In this document: piece after piece, positions 53,280 through 61,692 of the stretch
Position numbering within the stretch: the stretch's first letter is position 1
Layout of the letters: the number at the start of each line of letters is the position of its first letter
NCBI GenBank assembly: GCA_003241695.1
Contig: QFPN01000005.1
Location: 213,017 to 277,016 of the forward strand
Length of the DNA stretch: 64,000 nt
From: Ancylobacter novellus
GTDB lineage: Bacteria > Pseudomonadota > Alphaproteobacteria > Rhizobiales > Methylopilaceae
Direction of reading: 5' to 3'
Made by a program: the position numbers and the translations under genes
Notes under the pieces: generated by a model
What the model saw: the letters and a program-made list of their open reading frames with translations, nothing else
Told to the model about the DNA's origin: nothing
The model's database searches: none

Positions 53280-55208
53280 TCACCTCCGACGCAATGCGCT
53301 CATCAGATATGATCCGCCGATAAGCGAGGCGAACAAGCCGAGCGGCAGCTGATAGGGAGCGATCAACGTACGCGCCAGCATGTCCGCAGCCGTCGTCAGC
53401 GCAGCGCCCAGGAGGACTGAGCCGGCGAGATGCGCGCCAGGGCGGGTCAAGCCCGATGCACGCGCGAGATGGGGAGCGACCAAGCCGACGAAGCTCAACG
53501 GCCCTGCGATCAGCGCAGCGGCGCCGGTGAGCAGAGAAGCCATCGCCGCAAGCGCTACGGCTGCCGCCCGAACGTGTAGGCCAAGCGACCGGGCAGTGAC
53601 GGCGCCAAGCGGCAGAGCATCCAGCCACCGGGTCGTCAGTATGAGCGGAGCGATAAGGGCAGCAGCGGCGGCGCAAGCCACCATAGCCTCCCGCGGTCCT
53701 ACGGCGTCCGTCGCGCCGGACATCCAGGCGAGCAGCGCGAATGCGCTCGGCGAACCGGTGGCGATTGCGGCGTTTAGTCCAGCGAGACAGAGAGCCGAGA
53801 TGCCGGCGCCGGCGAGCAGCATCCGTTCCGGCCCAAGCCTGCGACCTGAAATCGCGAGCAGGATCGCGAGCGCCGCCAACGCTCCGCACGCCGATCCCGC
53901 CGTCTGCGCCGCGAGGGAGCCGCCTCCGTTCGCGAGGAATACGACGGCCAGGCCGACGCCGGCCCCGGCCCCGACGCCGAGCACCTCCGGTCCTGCGAGC
54001 GGATTGCCGGTAAGGCGCTGGAGAACCACGCCCGCCGCGGCGAGCATGGCGCCGGCCGCGGCGGCGGCGAACGTCCTCGGCGCGCGAAATGGCAGCATTT
54101 CCGCAAAGGAAGCGTCTCCGAAGACGACCCATCCCTCCGGCGCCCGGCCGATCAAGAGCCCGGCGGCGAGCGCGAGGACCGCGACGCATCCCATCACGAC
54201 AAGCACTCGGACGGGATCGCGGCGGACGCCTGCGCTCACGGACGAGGGCCGATCGGCGAGGCGCAGGCGCGGAAGCAGCCACAGCAGCACGGGGGCCCCG
54301 ATCAACGCCGTGACGGCGCCGGTCGGGATCGTCTCGCCAGATCCGATATGCTGGACGACGCCGTCCGCCAGCCAGAGCAGGATCGCGCCGATCGCCGGAG
54401 CGGCCGCGAGCAGCCGGTGCGCGCCTCTCGCCCCGCCGAGACGCGCCAGAGCAGGGGCCGCCAGCCCGACGAAGGCGATCAGCCCGACTTCGGCTGCCAC
54501 CGTCGTCGCGAGCGCCACACCGACGCCGAGCGCCGCGATCCGGATCGCCGGCGCGGGCGCGCCGAGGCTGCGGGCGCTCTCTTCGCCTGCGACCAGAACG
54601 GACAGGGGGCGGGCGAGCGCCACTGAGGCGAGCGCTCCGGCCAAAAGCACGGCCGCGATCGCCCCGCTCGGGCCCCATCCTTCCTGCGTCAGCGAGCCGC
54701 CGCCCCAGATCAGCAGTGCGAACAGATATTCGCCCTGCGACAGGATCAGCGAGGCGGATAGCGAACTTGCGACCATGGCCACCACCATGCCGCAGAGCGC
54801 CACCGTGGCCGGATCGAGCTTCCGCCGCCAGCCGAGCGCGAGCACCAGCGCCGCCGCGCCGCCGCCTCCCGCGAACGCCGCGGCCTCCCGGCCGAGCGGT
54901 CCGAGCGCCGGCGCGAACACGGCGGCGATCCCGAGCGCGAGCTGCGCGCCGGCGAAGACGCCGAGGGTCGAGGGCTCGGCGAGGAGATTGTCGAGCGCGG
55001 TCTGCATCAGCGCGCCCGCAAGCCCGAGCGCCGCGCCGGCGAGCAGCGCGACCGCGATGCGCGGCGCAAGGCTGTACACGACGAGCGCCCGGTCGATCTC
55101 CGTCGCGCCCGCCCCGAGCCGGGCGAAGACGTCGTAGAGCGACAGCGCCGCTGCGACGGCTGCGAGCGCGGCCCACAACAGCCACGGAGACAGGCGCGGT
55201 CGGGCCAT
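53280..55208 (-). CDS. FhuB-like two-domain iron-siderophore ABC permease
   Basis: The 642-residue membrane protein is a fusion of two FecCD/BtuC-type permease halves, as in FhuB. Each half has about ten helices and the family signatures (LAGALMQTALDNLLAEPSTLGVFAGAQL near residue 60 in part; AAAGVVLQRLTGNPLAGPEVLGVGAG near 392 in part; GLVAPHLARASGL near 580). It imports a ferric siderophore from the periplasm using an ATPase. It follows the binding-protein gene by 4 bp. No ATP-binding subunit is present in the element, so it must borrow one encoded elsewhere or be non-functional. Confidence 0.88.
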   Translation of the reverse strand: MARPRLSPWLLWAALAAVAAALSLYDVFARLGAGATEIDRALVVYSLAPRIAVALLAGAALGLAGALMQTALDNLLAEPSTLGVFAGAQLALGIAAVFAPALGPLGREAAAFAGGGGAAALVLALGWRRKLDPATVALCGMVVAMVASSLSASLILSQGEYLFALLIWGGGSLTQEGWGPSGAIAAVLLAGALASVALARPLSVLVAGEESARSLGAPAPAIRIAALGVGVALATTVAAEVGLIAFVGLAAPALARLGGARGAHRLLAAAPAIGAILLWLADGVVQHIGSGETIPTGAVTALIGAPVLLWLLPRLRLADRPSSVSAGVRRDPVRVLVVMGCVAVLALAAGLLIGRAPEGWVVFGDASFAEMLPFRAPRTFAAAAAGAMLAAAGVVLQRLTGNPLAGPEVLGVGAGAGVGLAVVFLANGGGSLAAQTAGSACGALAALAILLAISGRRLGPERMLLAGAGISALCLAGLNAAIATGSPSAFALLAWMSGATDAVGPREAMVACAAAAALIAPLILTTRWLDALPLGAVTARSLGLHVRAAAVALAAMASLLTGAAALIAGPLSFVGLVAPHLARASGLTRPGAHLAGSVLLGAALTTAADMLARTLIAPYQLPLGLFASLIGGSYLMSALRRR

Positions 55209-55212
55209 GCGG

Positions 55213-56124
55213 TCAGCCGCCCGCGCGAGGCGCGAGCGCCCCGGCGAGCAGGCGGGCGAAGCGCTGCGCTGCCGGCAGGGCGCCGTAAGGGTTGACTGCG
55301 GGAAGATCGAAGAAGCGGCCGGCCGCGATCGGCGGCATCGCCCGCCACAGCGGGCTGTCGCGCACGCCGTCGAGGGCCAGGGGCGGCGTCGGCCCGACAT
55401 TGACCACGACCGCGTCGGCCATGCCGGCAAGCGCCTCGACGCCGACGGTCGGATAGGCGCCGAAGCGCGTCGGCGCGGTCCAGGCGATCGTCAGTCCGAG
55501 GCGCGCCGCGACGTCGCCGAACATGCTGTCGGCCCCGAAGGCGCGGAAGTGGCGGGCGTCGCCGAGGTTCATGATCAGCACGGGGCGCCCGGCATGGCGG
55601 GAAAGCCTCGCCCGCGCCGCGGCGAGTTCAGCCTCTGCTTCCTCTATCGCCTCCTCCGATTCCGCCTCGCGGCCGATCCGCCGCCCCAACGCCCGCGTGG
55701 CCGCGACGGCCGCCTCGTACGGCCGCCGCCCAGGTTCGTAGATCGGGTAGCTGTCCACCGGCGCGATCCGAGACAGCACATGGGCGCGATTCTCGTACCA
55801 GGGAGAGATCAGAATCAGATCCGGCCGCGCCGCAACCAGCGCCTCGTAGCTGAGCGCTCCGCGCAGGCCGAGATCCGCGACGGTTTCGGGCACGGCCGGT
55901 TCGACCGCCGCCTTGCGGAACAGCAGAAGCTCGGCTCCTGCGACCACCGGCGCCCGAAGCGCGAGAGCGGTCTCCAGCATCGCCCAGTCGATCGCGGCGA
56001 TCCGCGGCGCGGCGGGCGCGGCGCGCGCAGTGGCGAGGCAAGCGAAAGCCGCGGCGCCCGTGAGGACGCCGCGGCGGGTCGAAAGAATGGAGCGGGCGGC
56101 GCTCGCCGCCCGCAGAGCGGTCAC
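55213..56124 (-). CDS. Periplasmic iron-siderophore binding protein (FhuD-like)
   Basis: The product of about 303 residues has a Tat-like signal (STRRGVLTGAAAFACLATARA) and a class III binding-protein fold. It resembles FhuD: RIAAIDWAMLETALALRAPVV near the mature start, YEALVAARPDLILISPWYEN near residue 95, and VEALAGMADAVVVNVGPT near 225. It probably starts at GTG 56124 within the stop of the receptor gene (GTGA), so receptor, binding protein and permease form one coupled operon. It delivers a ferric siderophore, likely of hydroxamate type, to the permease. Confidence 0.83.
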   Translation of the reverse strand: MTALRAASAARSILSTRRGVLTGAAAFACLATARAAPAAPRIAAIDWAMLETALALRAPVVAGAELLLFRKAAVEPAVPETVADLGLRGALSYEALVAARPDLILISPWYENRAHVLSRIAPVDSYPIYEPGRRPYEAAVAATRALGRRIGREAESEEAIEEAEAELAAARARLSRHAGRPVLIMNLGDARHFRAFGADSMFGDVAARLGLTIAWTAPTRFGAYPTVGVEALAGMADAVVVNVGPTPPLALDGVRDSPLWRAMPPIAAGRFFDLPAVNPYGALPAAQRFARLLAGALAPRAGG

Positions 56125-58397
56125 CACGTATAGCTCGCCTTCACCAGCGCCTTGCGCGCCTCGCCGAAGGAGCACACGTTGATGCCCTGGCAGCCCGAAA
56201 CGAAGCGCTTGTCGAACAGGTTCGTCACGTTGAGGCTGACCTTGTAGTTGTCCCACTGGTAGCGCACCGCGGCGTCGAACAGCGTGGCGGACGGAACCTT
56301 GACCGTGTTTGGATCCTGCGTCGCTTCCGACTTGCCAACATAGCGCACGCCGCCGCCGAGGCTGAGGCCCTTCAACTGGCCGGTGGTGAAGGTGTAGTCG
56401 AGGAACGCCGAGGCGATGACCTCCGGCACGAGGTATGGCTGCTCGCCCTTGAGAGACAAGGGCAGGCCGGTGACCGGGTCCAGACGCTCGCTGTCGCCTT
56501 TCAGGATTTTCAGATCATAAGCCGTGAAGGCGCCGAGCAGCTTCCAGTTCTCGGAGAGGTTCGCCTGCGCCTCAAGCTCGACGCCGCGCGAGCGGACCTC
56601 GCCGATCTGGGTCTGAGCGTTGAACGGTCCCGAGAGATAATTCTTCTTTTTAAGGTCGAACACCGAGGCGGTGAAGATCGCCGGGAAGGCTGTCGGCGAC
56701 CACTTCACGCCCGCTTCGTATTGCAGGCCGGTTTCGGGCTTGTAGGCAGCGAGCCCTCCGAAGTTGGTGTTGAAGCCGACGAGCGGATTGAACGTGGTCG
56801 CGACGCTCACGTACGGAACGATCCCGTTCTCGAACTCGTAGCCGAGGCCGGCGCGGCCGCTGAACTTGCCTTCGTTGCGCTTGACCTTGCCCAGGAACGC
56901 GGAGTCGCCGTCCAGCCACATGCGGTCGTAACGGCCGTTCAGGGTCGCGATGAAGCCGCCGCCGAAGCGCGCCTGATCCTGGATGAAGACGCCCGCCTGA
57001 TGCAGCTTCGAAGTCTCGTCGACATACGGGACGGTGGCCGGCTGCGGGCCGTGGAGGTCGGGGTTGTGGATGTCCACCGACGTGCCGATGCTCGAGGCCT
57101 GCACCTCGTCGATATAGTACATCTTGTAGTCGACGCCCATCAGCAGGGTGTGGTCGATCCCGCCGGTCGAGAACTTGCCCACTAGGTTGTTGTCAGTGGT
57201 GAAGCTGAACGTTTCGGTGTCGTGCTTGAAGCGGATGCGCGAGAGCTGCGTGTTGCCGACGCTAGGGCGGGCTGCGAAGCCGTACCCGAATGGATAGAGG
57301 CTTTCCTCTTCCAGATGGCTGTAGGCGACGCGCGCTTTGGTGTTCACCGTCCAGATGTCGTCAATGTCATGGTTCAGCTCGTAGCCGACCATGAACTGGC
57401 GACGGTCATGGCTGTCGATGTCGGGATCGGAGAAGTTCGTCCTCCGGCCGATCTTGCCGAGATTGATGGTTCCGTCCGCCGAGACCGCGTCCTTCACCGC
57501 GCCGTAATAGGGCAGGAAGTCGCCGGCGCCGTGGCTTTGGTCGGCGTGCGTGTAGTTGGCGTAGACCGTGACGTCGGTGCCCGCGTTCGGCTGGTAGGTC
57601 GCCGCGCCCTGGATGACGCCGCGGATGCCGTCCTCGTGCTTGGCGTAGCCGTCGCCGCCTTCGAACTTGCCGGTGAAGCGGTATTTCCAGACCGGCGGCA
57701 GCGGGTCGCCCTTGGTGACGAGGTCGTTCGGAACCGTCTTGTTGACGTCGAAGGCCGCGAAGGCGGTCGGATAGTTGTCGATCCCGACCTCGACTTGGCT
57801 GAAGTCGGCGTTGAGCGGACGTTTCGACACGTAATTGATGATGCCGCCGATGTTGCCGCCGCCATAGAGCGAGGCGGACGCGCCGCGCAGGACCTCGACG
57901 CGCTCCAGCAGATAGGAATCCTGATAAAAGTTGCCGAAGGCGTAGGAATAAAGCTGCATGCCGTCGCGATAGACGCCGGTCTGCGTCGCGTCGAAGCCGC
58001 GTATGAAGAACCAGTTGGTGTCGGTGTCGTCGCCGAAGGGCTGGGTGAAGACGCCGGCCGAATAGCGCACTGCCTCGTCGGCCTTCTGCGCGCCGAGATC
58101 GTCCATCTGCTGGCGGCCGACGACGCCGACCGATTGCGGGATCAGTACGACCGGCGTGTCGGTCTTCGTCCCTGTGGTGGTCGCGGCCGGCACGTAGCCC
58201 TGAACCGGCGCGACGCCCGATCCGTCGAACGCGATGGCGCCGCCGTCGCCTCGGCCCTGGACCTCGATGGTTTCGAGTTGGGTCGTCTCATCCGCTTGCT
58301 GCGCCGCGGCCTGATCGCGCTGCGCCAATACGATGACCGCAACGCCTGCGAGCAAGGCCGCATTCAGTCCTGTCCGATAGATCACTGGAGTTCTCAC
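56121..58397 (-). CDS. TonB-dependent siderophore receptor
   Basis: The 758-residue outer-membrane receptor has a signal peptide (AALLAGVAVIVLAQRDQAAA), a TonB-box region (QLETIEVQGRG near residue 40), a plug domain (VLIPQSVGVVGRQQMDDLGA near 86; VEVLRGASASLYGGGNIGGIINYVSKRP near 167 in part), and a beta-barrel ending in an aromatic residue (ASYTW). It matches FhuA/FpvA-type ferric siderophore receptors. It is first in the receptor-binding protein-permease operon and divergent from an AraC regulator, with an inverted repeat in the promoter gap. Confidence 0.92.
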   Translation of the reverse strand: MRTPVIYRTGLNAALLAGVAVIVLAQRDQAAAQQADETTQLETIEVQGRGDGGAIAFDGSGVAPVQGYVPAATTTGTKTDTPVVLIPQSVGVVGRQQMDDLGAQKADEAVRYSAGVFTQPFGDDTDTNWFFIRGFDATQTGVYRDGMQLYSYAFGNFYQDSYLLERVEVLRGASASLYGGGNIGGIINYVSKRPLNADFSQVEVGIDNYPTAFAAFDVNKTVPNDLVTKGDPLPPVWKYRFTGKFEGGDGYAKHEDGIRGVIQGAATYQPNAGTDVTVYANYTHADQSHGAGDFLPYYGAVKDAVSADGTINLGKIGRRTNFSDPDIDSHDRRQFMVGYELNHDIDDIWTVNTKARVAYSHLEEESLYPFGYGFAARPSVGNTQLSRIRFKHDTETFSFTTDNNLVGKFSTGGIDHTLLMGVDYKMYYIDEVQASSIGTSVDIHNPDLHGPQPATVPYVDETSKLHQAGVFIQDQARFGGGFIATLNGRYDRMWLDGDSAFLGKVKRNEGKFSGRAGLGYEFENGIVPYVSVATTFNPLVGFNTNFGGLAAYKPETGLQYEAGVKWSPTAFPAIFTASVFDLKKKNYLSGPFNAQTQIGEVRSRGVELEAQANLSENWKLLGAFTAYDLKILKGDSERLDPVTGLPLSLKGEQPYLVPEVIASAFLDYTFTTGQLKGLSLGGGVRYVGKSEATQDPNTVKVPSATLFDAAVRYQWDNYKVSLNVTNLFDKRFVSGCQGINVCSFGEARKALVKASYTW

Positions 58398-58433
58398 TTG
58401 CCACGACAGCGCCAGATCCAGGCAGGTCAGCTT

Positions 58434-58459
58434 AGATTAGAATCAATAAAATCTAATCT
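58434..58459. promoter_or_regulatory. Inverted repeat upstream of the siderophore receptor
   Basis: Perfect 8-bp arms AGATTAGA and TCTAATCT flank a 10-bp AT-rich spacer, about 37 bp before the receptor start. The site lies in the gap shared with the AraC regulator and is a plausible operator for it or for an iron regulator. It does not match the Fur, Irr or RirA consensus exactly as far as I can judge. Confidence 0.45.
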
Positions 58460-58653
58460 GGTGCATCAAGTCTTGACCGCCTTTGATCTACCAATAAGAG
58501 TTCTCTGCCGGCAGCGGTCTTGCATGAATTTGGCTTTATAATACTGCCTGCGATGACTGTGACCTGAAGGCATCAATCGGTGAGTTGCGTGGCGCACGAC
58601 ACAGATGGTGCGCCGCATAAAGAGAGGGCCGGTTGGCCGAGTTTCGACCGAGA

Positions 58654-59493
58654 ATGACCGCGCAAAGGCATGGCGTGGCGGTGTTGGGTGAGCCGACTGC
58701 GCATGTGTCCGACGTGGGTCTCGTCGAAGTGTGGCGCGCGCGCTGTGAGGACGGCGCCACCGGAACCTATGTCTCGCAGGACCCTCGGCTTTTTATCGTG
58801 CTCGAGCCGCTCGAGGCCGAGGTGGCGTTGGCAAGGCCGGCCGAAAAACCTGCGACCTCTCGTGGTCGGTCGGCGAGCTTCCTGCCCGCAGGAGAGCCAG
58901 TCGAGCTCACCGTTCACGGAGCGACCGACATCCGGCACCTCGACTTGCACTTCGACGCAAGCCGGATTGGACCGATTAGAGGCATCGCCGACATTTCGGT
59001 CGCCCTTCCCCGCATAATGTTTGTCGACGAGCGCGTTCAGCGCATGGCGCGGCTCCTGGAAGCGGCCTGCGCCAGAACGGAAGGTCCCGGCCTCTACGGC
59101 GACGATCTCGTGGTGGCGCTGATCACGGCCGCTTTGTCGTCGGGCGATCCTGGAGGACGTCGCAGTCCGCTCTCGGACCGCCAGCTTGCGATGTCAGTGG
59201 ATTTCATTGAGGCGAACTGCTCGCGCGGCGTCCGGCTTCAGGAGCTTGCCAAGTTGACTGGGCTGACCGAAAGTTACTTCAGCCACGCTTTCAAGGCCGC
59301 CACTGGAACGCCGCCGCACCGATGGCAGCTTCAAGCTCAAGTGCGCCGCGCGAAGGACATGCTGAGCCGAGGCTCCGCTTCGCTTACAGAAGTCGCGTTC
59401 GCCGCGGGTTTCGCAGACCAGCCGCACTTCACCAGGGTCTTCAAGTCGGCCACCGGCAAGACGCCGGCAGCTTGGCGTGCAGCTCACAAATAG
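58654..59493 (+). CDS. AraC-family transcriptional regulator
   Basis: The product of about 279 residues has an N-terminal sensing domain and a C-terminal double helix-turn-helix typical of AraC proteins (LQELAKLTGLTESYFSHAFK near residue 200; LTEVAFAAGFADQPHFTRVF near 247; ending KTPAAWRAAHK). It is divergent from the siderophore receptor and probably activates that operon when the siderophore or iron state demands it. ATG 58654 is chosen; TTG 58633 with GAGAGGG upstream would add seven residues. Confidence 0.88.
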   Translation: MTAQRHGVAVLGEPTAHVSDVGLVEVWRARCEDGATGTYVSQDPRLFIVLEPLEAEVALARPAEKPATSRGRSASFLPAGEPVELTVHGATDIRHLDLHFDASRIGPIRGIADISVALPRIMFVDERVQRMARLLEAACARTEGPGLYGDDLVVALITAALSSGDPGGRRSPLSDRQLAMSVDFIEANCSRGVRLQELAKLTGLTESYFSHAFKAATGTPPHRWQLQAQVRRAKDMLSRGSASLTEVAFAAGFADQPHFTRVFKSATGKTPAAWRAAHK

Positions 59494-59665
59494 CGCGCAG
59501 GTCCGGTCCGATTGATACGGCGCTCAGACGCCAGCCCGCGCAGGACAGCGGTTGCGGGTCGACCTGGCATTCTGACCGGGCGAAAGGCGCGGGATGGCGC
59601 GGCGGCCCGGCGCAGGCGGCGAGAGCAAGCGCCAGGATGAGGAGGAAGATCGCATCGGCTCTCAT
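59441..59665 (-). CDS. Small predicted lipoprotein
   Basis: This 74-residue ORF starts MRADAIFLLILALALAACAG, a compact lipoprotein signal with lipobox ALAAC, and has further cysteines in ECQVDPQPLSCAGW and AICELH. Its 3' end overlaps the convergent AraC gene by 53 bp, unusual but possible. Its size resembles phage Rz1-type lysis lipoproteins, yet no partner gene is seen. It may be chance. Confidence 0.4.
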   Translation of the reverse strand: MRADAIFLLILALALAACAGPPRHPAPFARSECQVDPQPLSCAGWRLSAVSIGPDLRAICELHAKLPASCRWPT

Positions 59666-59759
59666 CGTCGATATTGTCCGTCCAAGGTTGTGAGCGGTGA
59701 GACCGAGGGCGAACTCGATGATACGAGTCTCTTGTCGTCCGCCGAAGTGAGGGGAAGCA

Positions 59760-60026
59760 ATGAAGCTGATCGCTATCTTAGTTCTCGTGATTTCGACGTT
59801 TTCCGGCCCGGCAATCGCCCAAGATAGATGCGCCAGACTTTGGTTCGAGCGGAACGCTGTTTATAAGGATGCCGGCTATTGCTTCAAAACGAGCCGAGCA
59901 ATTTCCGCCTTCGGGAACGCTGGCTGTTCCTTCGACGCGATAGAAGACGTTCCGCTTTCTGCGCGACAGCGTGAGTACGTCGCACGGATACAGGCTGAGG
60001 AGAGGAATTTTCATTGCCCGCGGTGA
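59760..60026 (+). CDS. Small secreted YARHG-domain-like protein
   Basis: The 88-residue protein has a signal peptide (LIAILVLVISTFSGPAIA) and a mature domain with CARLWFERNAVYKDAGYCFK and AFGNAGCSFDAIEDVPLS, a pattern of conserved Trp, Tyr and Cys characteristic of small secreted YARHG-type proteins. A GAGGGGAAGCA ribosome site precedes ATG 59760. It is the last gene before the tRNA end of the element. The function of the domain is not established. Confidence 0.75.
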   Translation: MKLIAILVLVISTFSGPAIAQDRCARLWFERNAVYKDAGYCFKTSRAISAFGNAGCSFDAIEDVPLSARQREYVARIQAEERNFHCPR

Positions 60027-60198
60027 ACGGCCGGCACGAAGAGCCTTCAATCGCCGTCTGAGGTCATCGCCCCCAAGGGGAGCCGAACCGGCACGCGAAA
60101 AGATTCTTGCGGGCGTAAGTGTGGGAAGCCTATGTGGGACGATCCCTGCGACCGCCTCGACGCGCGACCTAACAAGTTGATTTTTTTTGACGATTTTT

Positions 60199-60275
<77 letters not shown>

Positions 60276-60528
60276 CGAGAGCCGGGCGGAACCTAGCCGA
60301 TGCGGCGACGCGGGGCAATCGGGGGCGAGCGGGGTTTGTGCGCAAGGACGACAAGCCGGCGCCTGCGAGAGCTGGCGATCGACGCATGTCGCGCCGAATA
60401 TGGATCGCGCGTGGACGATCCAACCGGGACAGCCGTTCTTCCTGTCAGGATCTGAGGGGTTCGGGCGTCACGAGTTTCGGTTTTCGGCTGCATGTCGGCG
60501 GACCGCTCGCGCAGTTAAAGAGGCGGCC

Positions 60529-61461
60529 TCAGCCGCCGAGGATCGCGCCCTCAGCGAGGCCGCGCTCCCTCGCCCACTCGGACGCAGCCGCCTTCGCGCC
60601 GCCTTCGGGCTGGACGCGGGTCACGAGCATGCGGCCGTCGGCGCACACGACGGCGAAGCCGCTTTCGCCGACCGTCTTCACCTCTCCGAGCTTGCCGGCG
60701 ATGTCCTGCGGGGCCTTGGCCGGGAGCGGCGTCGCCTCGATAATCTTCAGCGTCTCGCCGTCGAGCGTCGTCCAGGCGCCGGGAGCGGGATTGCAGCCGC
60801 GGATCAGCCGGTCGATCTGCTCCCACGGCTTGCCCCAGTCGATGCGGGCGTTGCCCTTACGGCAGAGGCCCTCATAGGTCGCGAGGCTCTCGTCCTGCTT
60901 CAGGCGCGGCGCCTTTCCCGCCTTCACGAGGTCGACCGCCTCCAGCATGGCGTCGACGCCCATCGGGAACAGCCGGTCGAAATAGACCGAGCCCAGCGTG
61001 TCGTCGGGGCCGATCGGCGTGCGCTTCTGCAGAAGCACGTCGCCGGTGTCGAGGCCGTCGTCGGGCCAGAAGATCGAGAGGCCGGTCTCCGTCTCGCCCT
61101 TGATGATCGGCCAGTTGATGGCGGAGGCGCCGCGATAGGCGGGCAGCAGCGAGGGATGGTACTGGATCGAGCCGTGGGTCGGAATGTTCAGAAACTCCGA
61201 CGGCACGAACAGGGTGACGAAGGCCATCACCTGCAGGTCGGGCTTCAGCGCGCGGAACGCCTCCTGGACCGCCTCGTCCTTGTAAGAGGACGGCTGGCGC
61301 ACCTCGAGGCCGGCTGCGAGCGCGGCCTCCTTCAGGGGATCGTCTTTGCCGCCCTCCTTTTCAGGCGCGACATAGACGGCGACCACCTCGTCGCCCCGAG
61401 CGAGCAACGCCTCCAGAACCGCCTTGCCGAAAGCCTGCTGTCCGTGGACGACGATGCGCAT
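60529..61461 (-). CDS. Formyltransferase-family protein (methionyl-tRNA formyltransferase-like)
   Basis: The 310-residue protein has the formyl-folate hydrolase/transferase fold: MRIVVHGQQAFGKAVLEALL at the N terminus, the catalytic region GSIQYHPSLLPAYRGASAINW near residue 99 (Asn-His-Asp type, with Gln replacing the usual Asn), and the Asp in FWPDDGLDTGDVLLQ near 135. A C-terminal Fmt-like domain follows (NPAPGAWTTLDGETLKI near 228). It lies downstream of frc on the same strand, so it may handle formyl groups from formyl-CoA rather than tRNA; that is speculation. The genuine fmt gene is usually next to def, which is absent here. Confidence 0.78.
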   Translation of the reverse strand: MRIVVHGQQAFGKAVLEALLARGDEVVAVYVAPEKEGGKDDPLKEAALAAGLEVRQPSSYKDEAVQEAFRALKPDLQVMAFVTLFVPSEFLNIPTHGSIQYHPSLLPAYRGASAINWPIIKGETETGLSIFWPDDGLDTGDVLLQKRTPIGPDDTLGSVYFDRLFPMGVDAMLEAVDLVKAGKAPRLKQDESLATYEGLCRKGNARIDWGKPWEQIDRLIRGCNPAPGAWTTLDGETLKIIEATPLPAKAPQDIAGKLGEVKTVGESGFAVVCADGRMLVTRVQPEGGAKAAASEWARERGLAEGAILGG

Positions 61462-61639
61462 AGTCAATGATCCCTGTCTGCTCGTGTTTGCGGAGTGGGA
61501 CTGTGTGCGTCGAGACGCGTCTCTGGCGCTCCTCACCATCAGGAAAGTCTGTTGTTCGCAACAGACCTCACGGCTCAGGTGGCATGCGCAACAGGCGCGT
61601 CTCGAAGCGCGCAGTTCGATTCCGCACGCGTTTTAACGC

Positions 61640-61672
61640 AAAAGCCCGCCGCGCCGAGGCGCGACGGGCTTG
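61640..61672 (-). terminator. Rho-independent terminator after frc
   Basis: The near-perfect stem AAGCCCGCCGCGCC and GGCGCGACGGGCTT lies 20 bp after the frc stop. On the minus strand it ends in a short T run. It probably ends the frc transcript and gives the formyltransferase gene its own promoter in the 180-bp gap beyond. Confidence 0.75.
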
Positions 61673-61692
61673 AAAGCAGAAACAGTCCGAAC

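Noticed and set aside
58398..58632. Possible riboswitch before the TonB receptor
   Set aside because: No cobalamin or other riboswitch core was seen; only a short palindrome is present.
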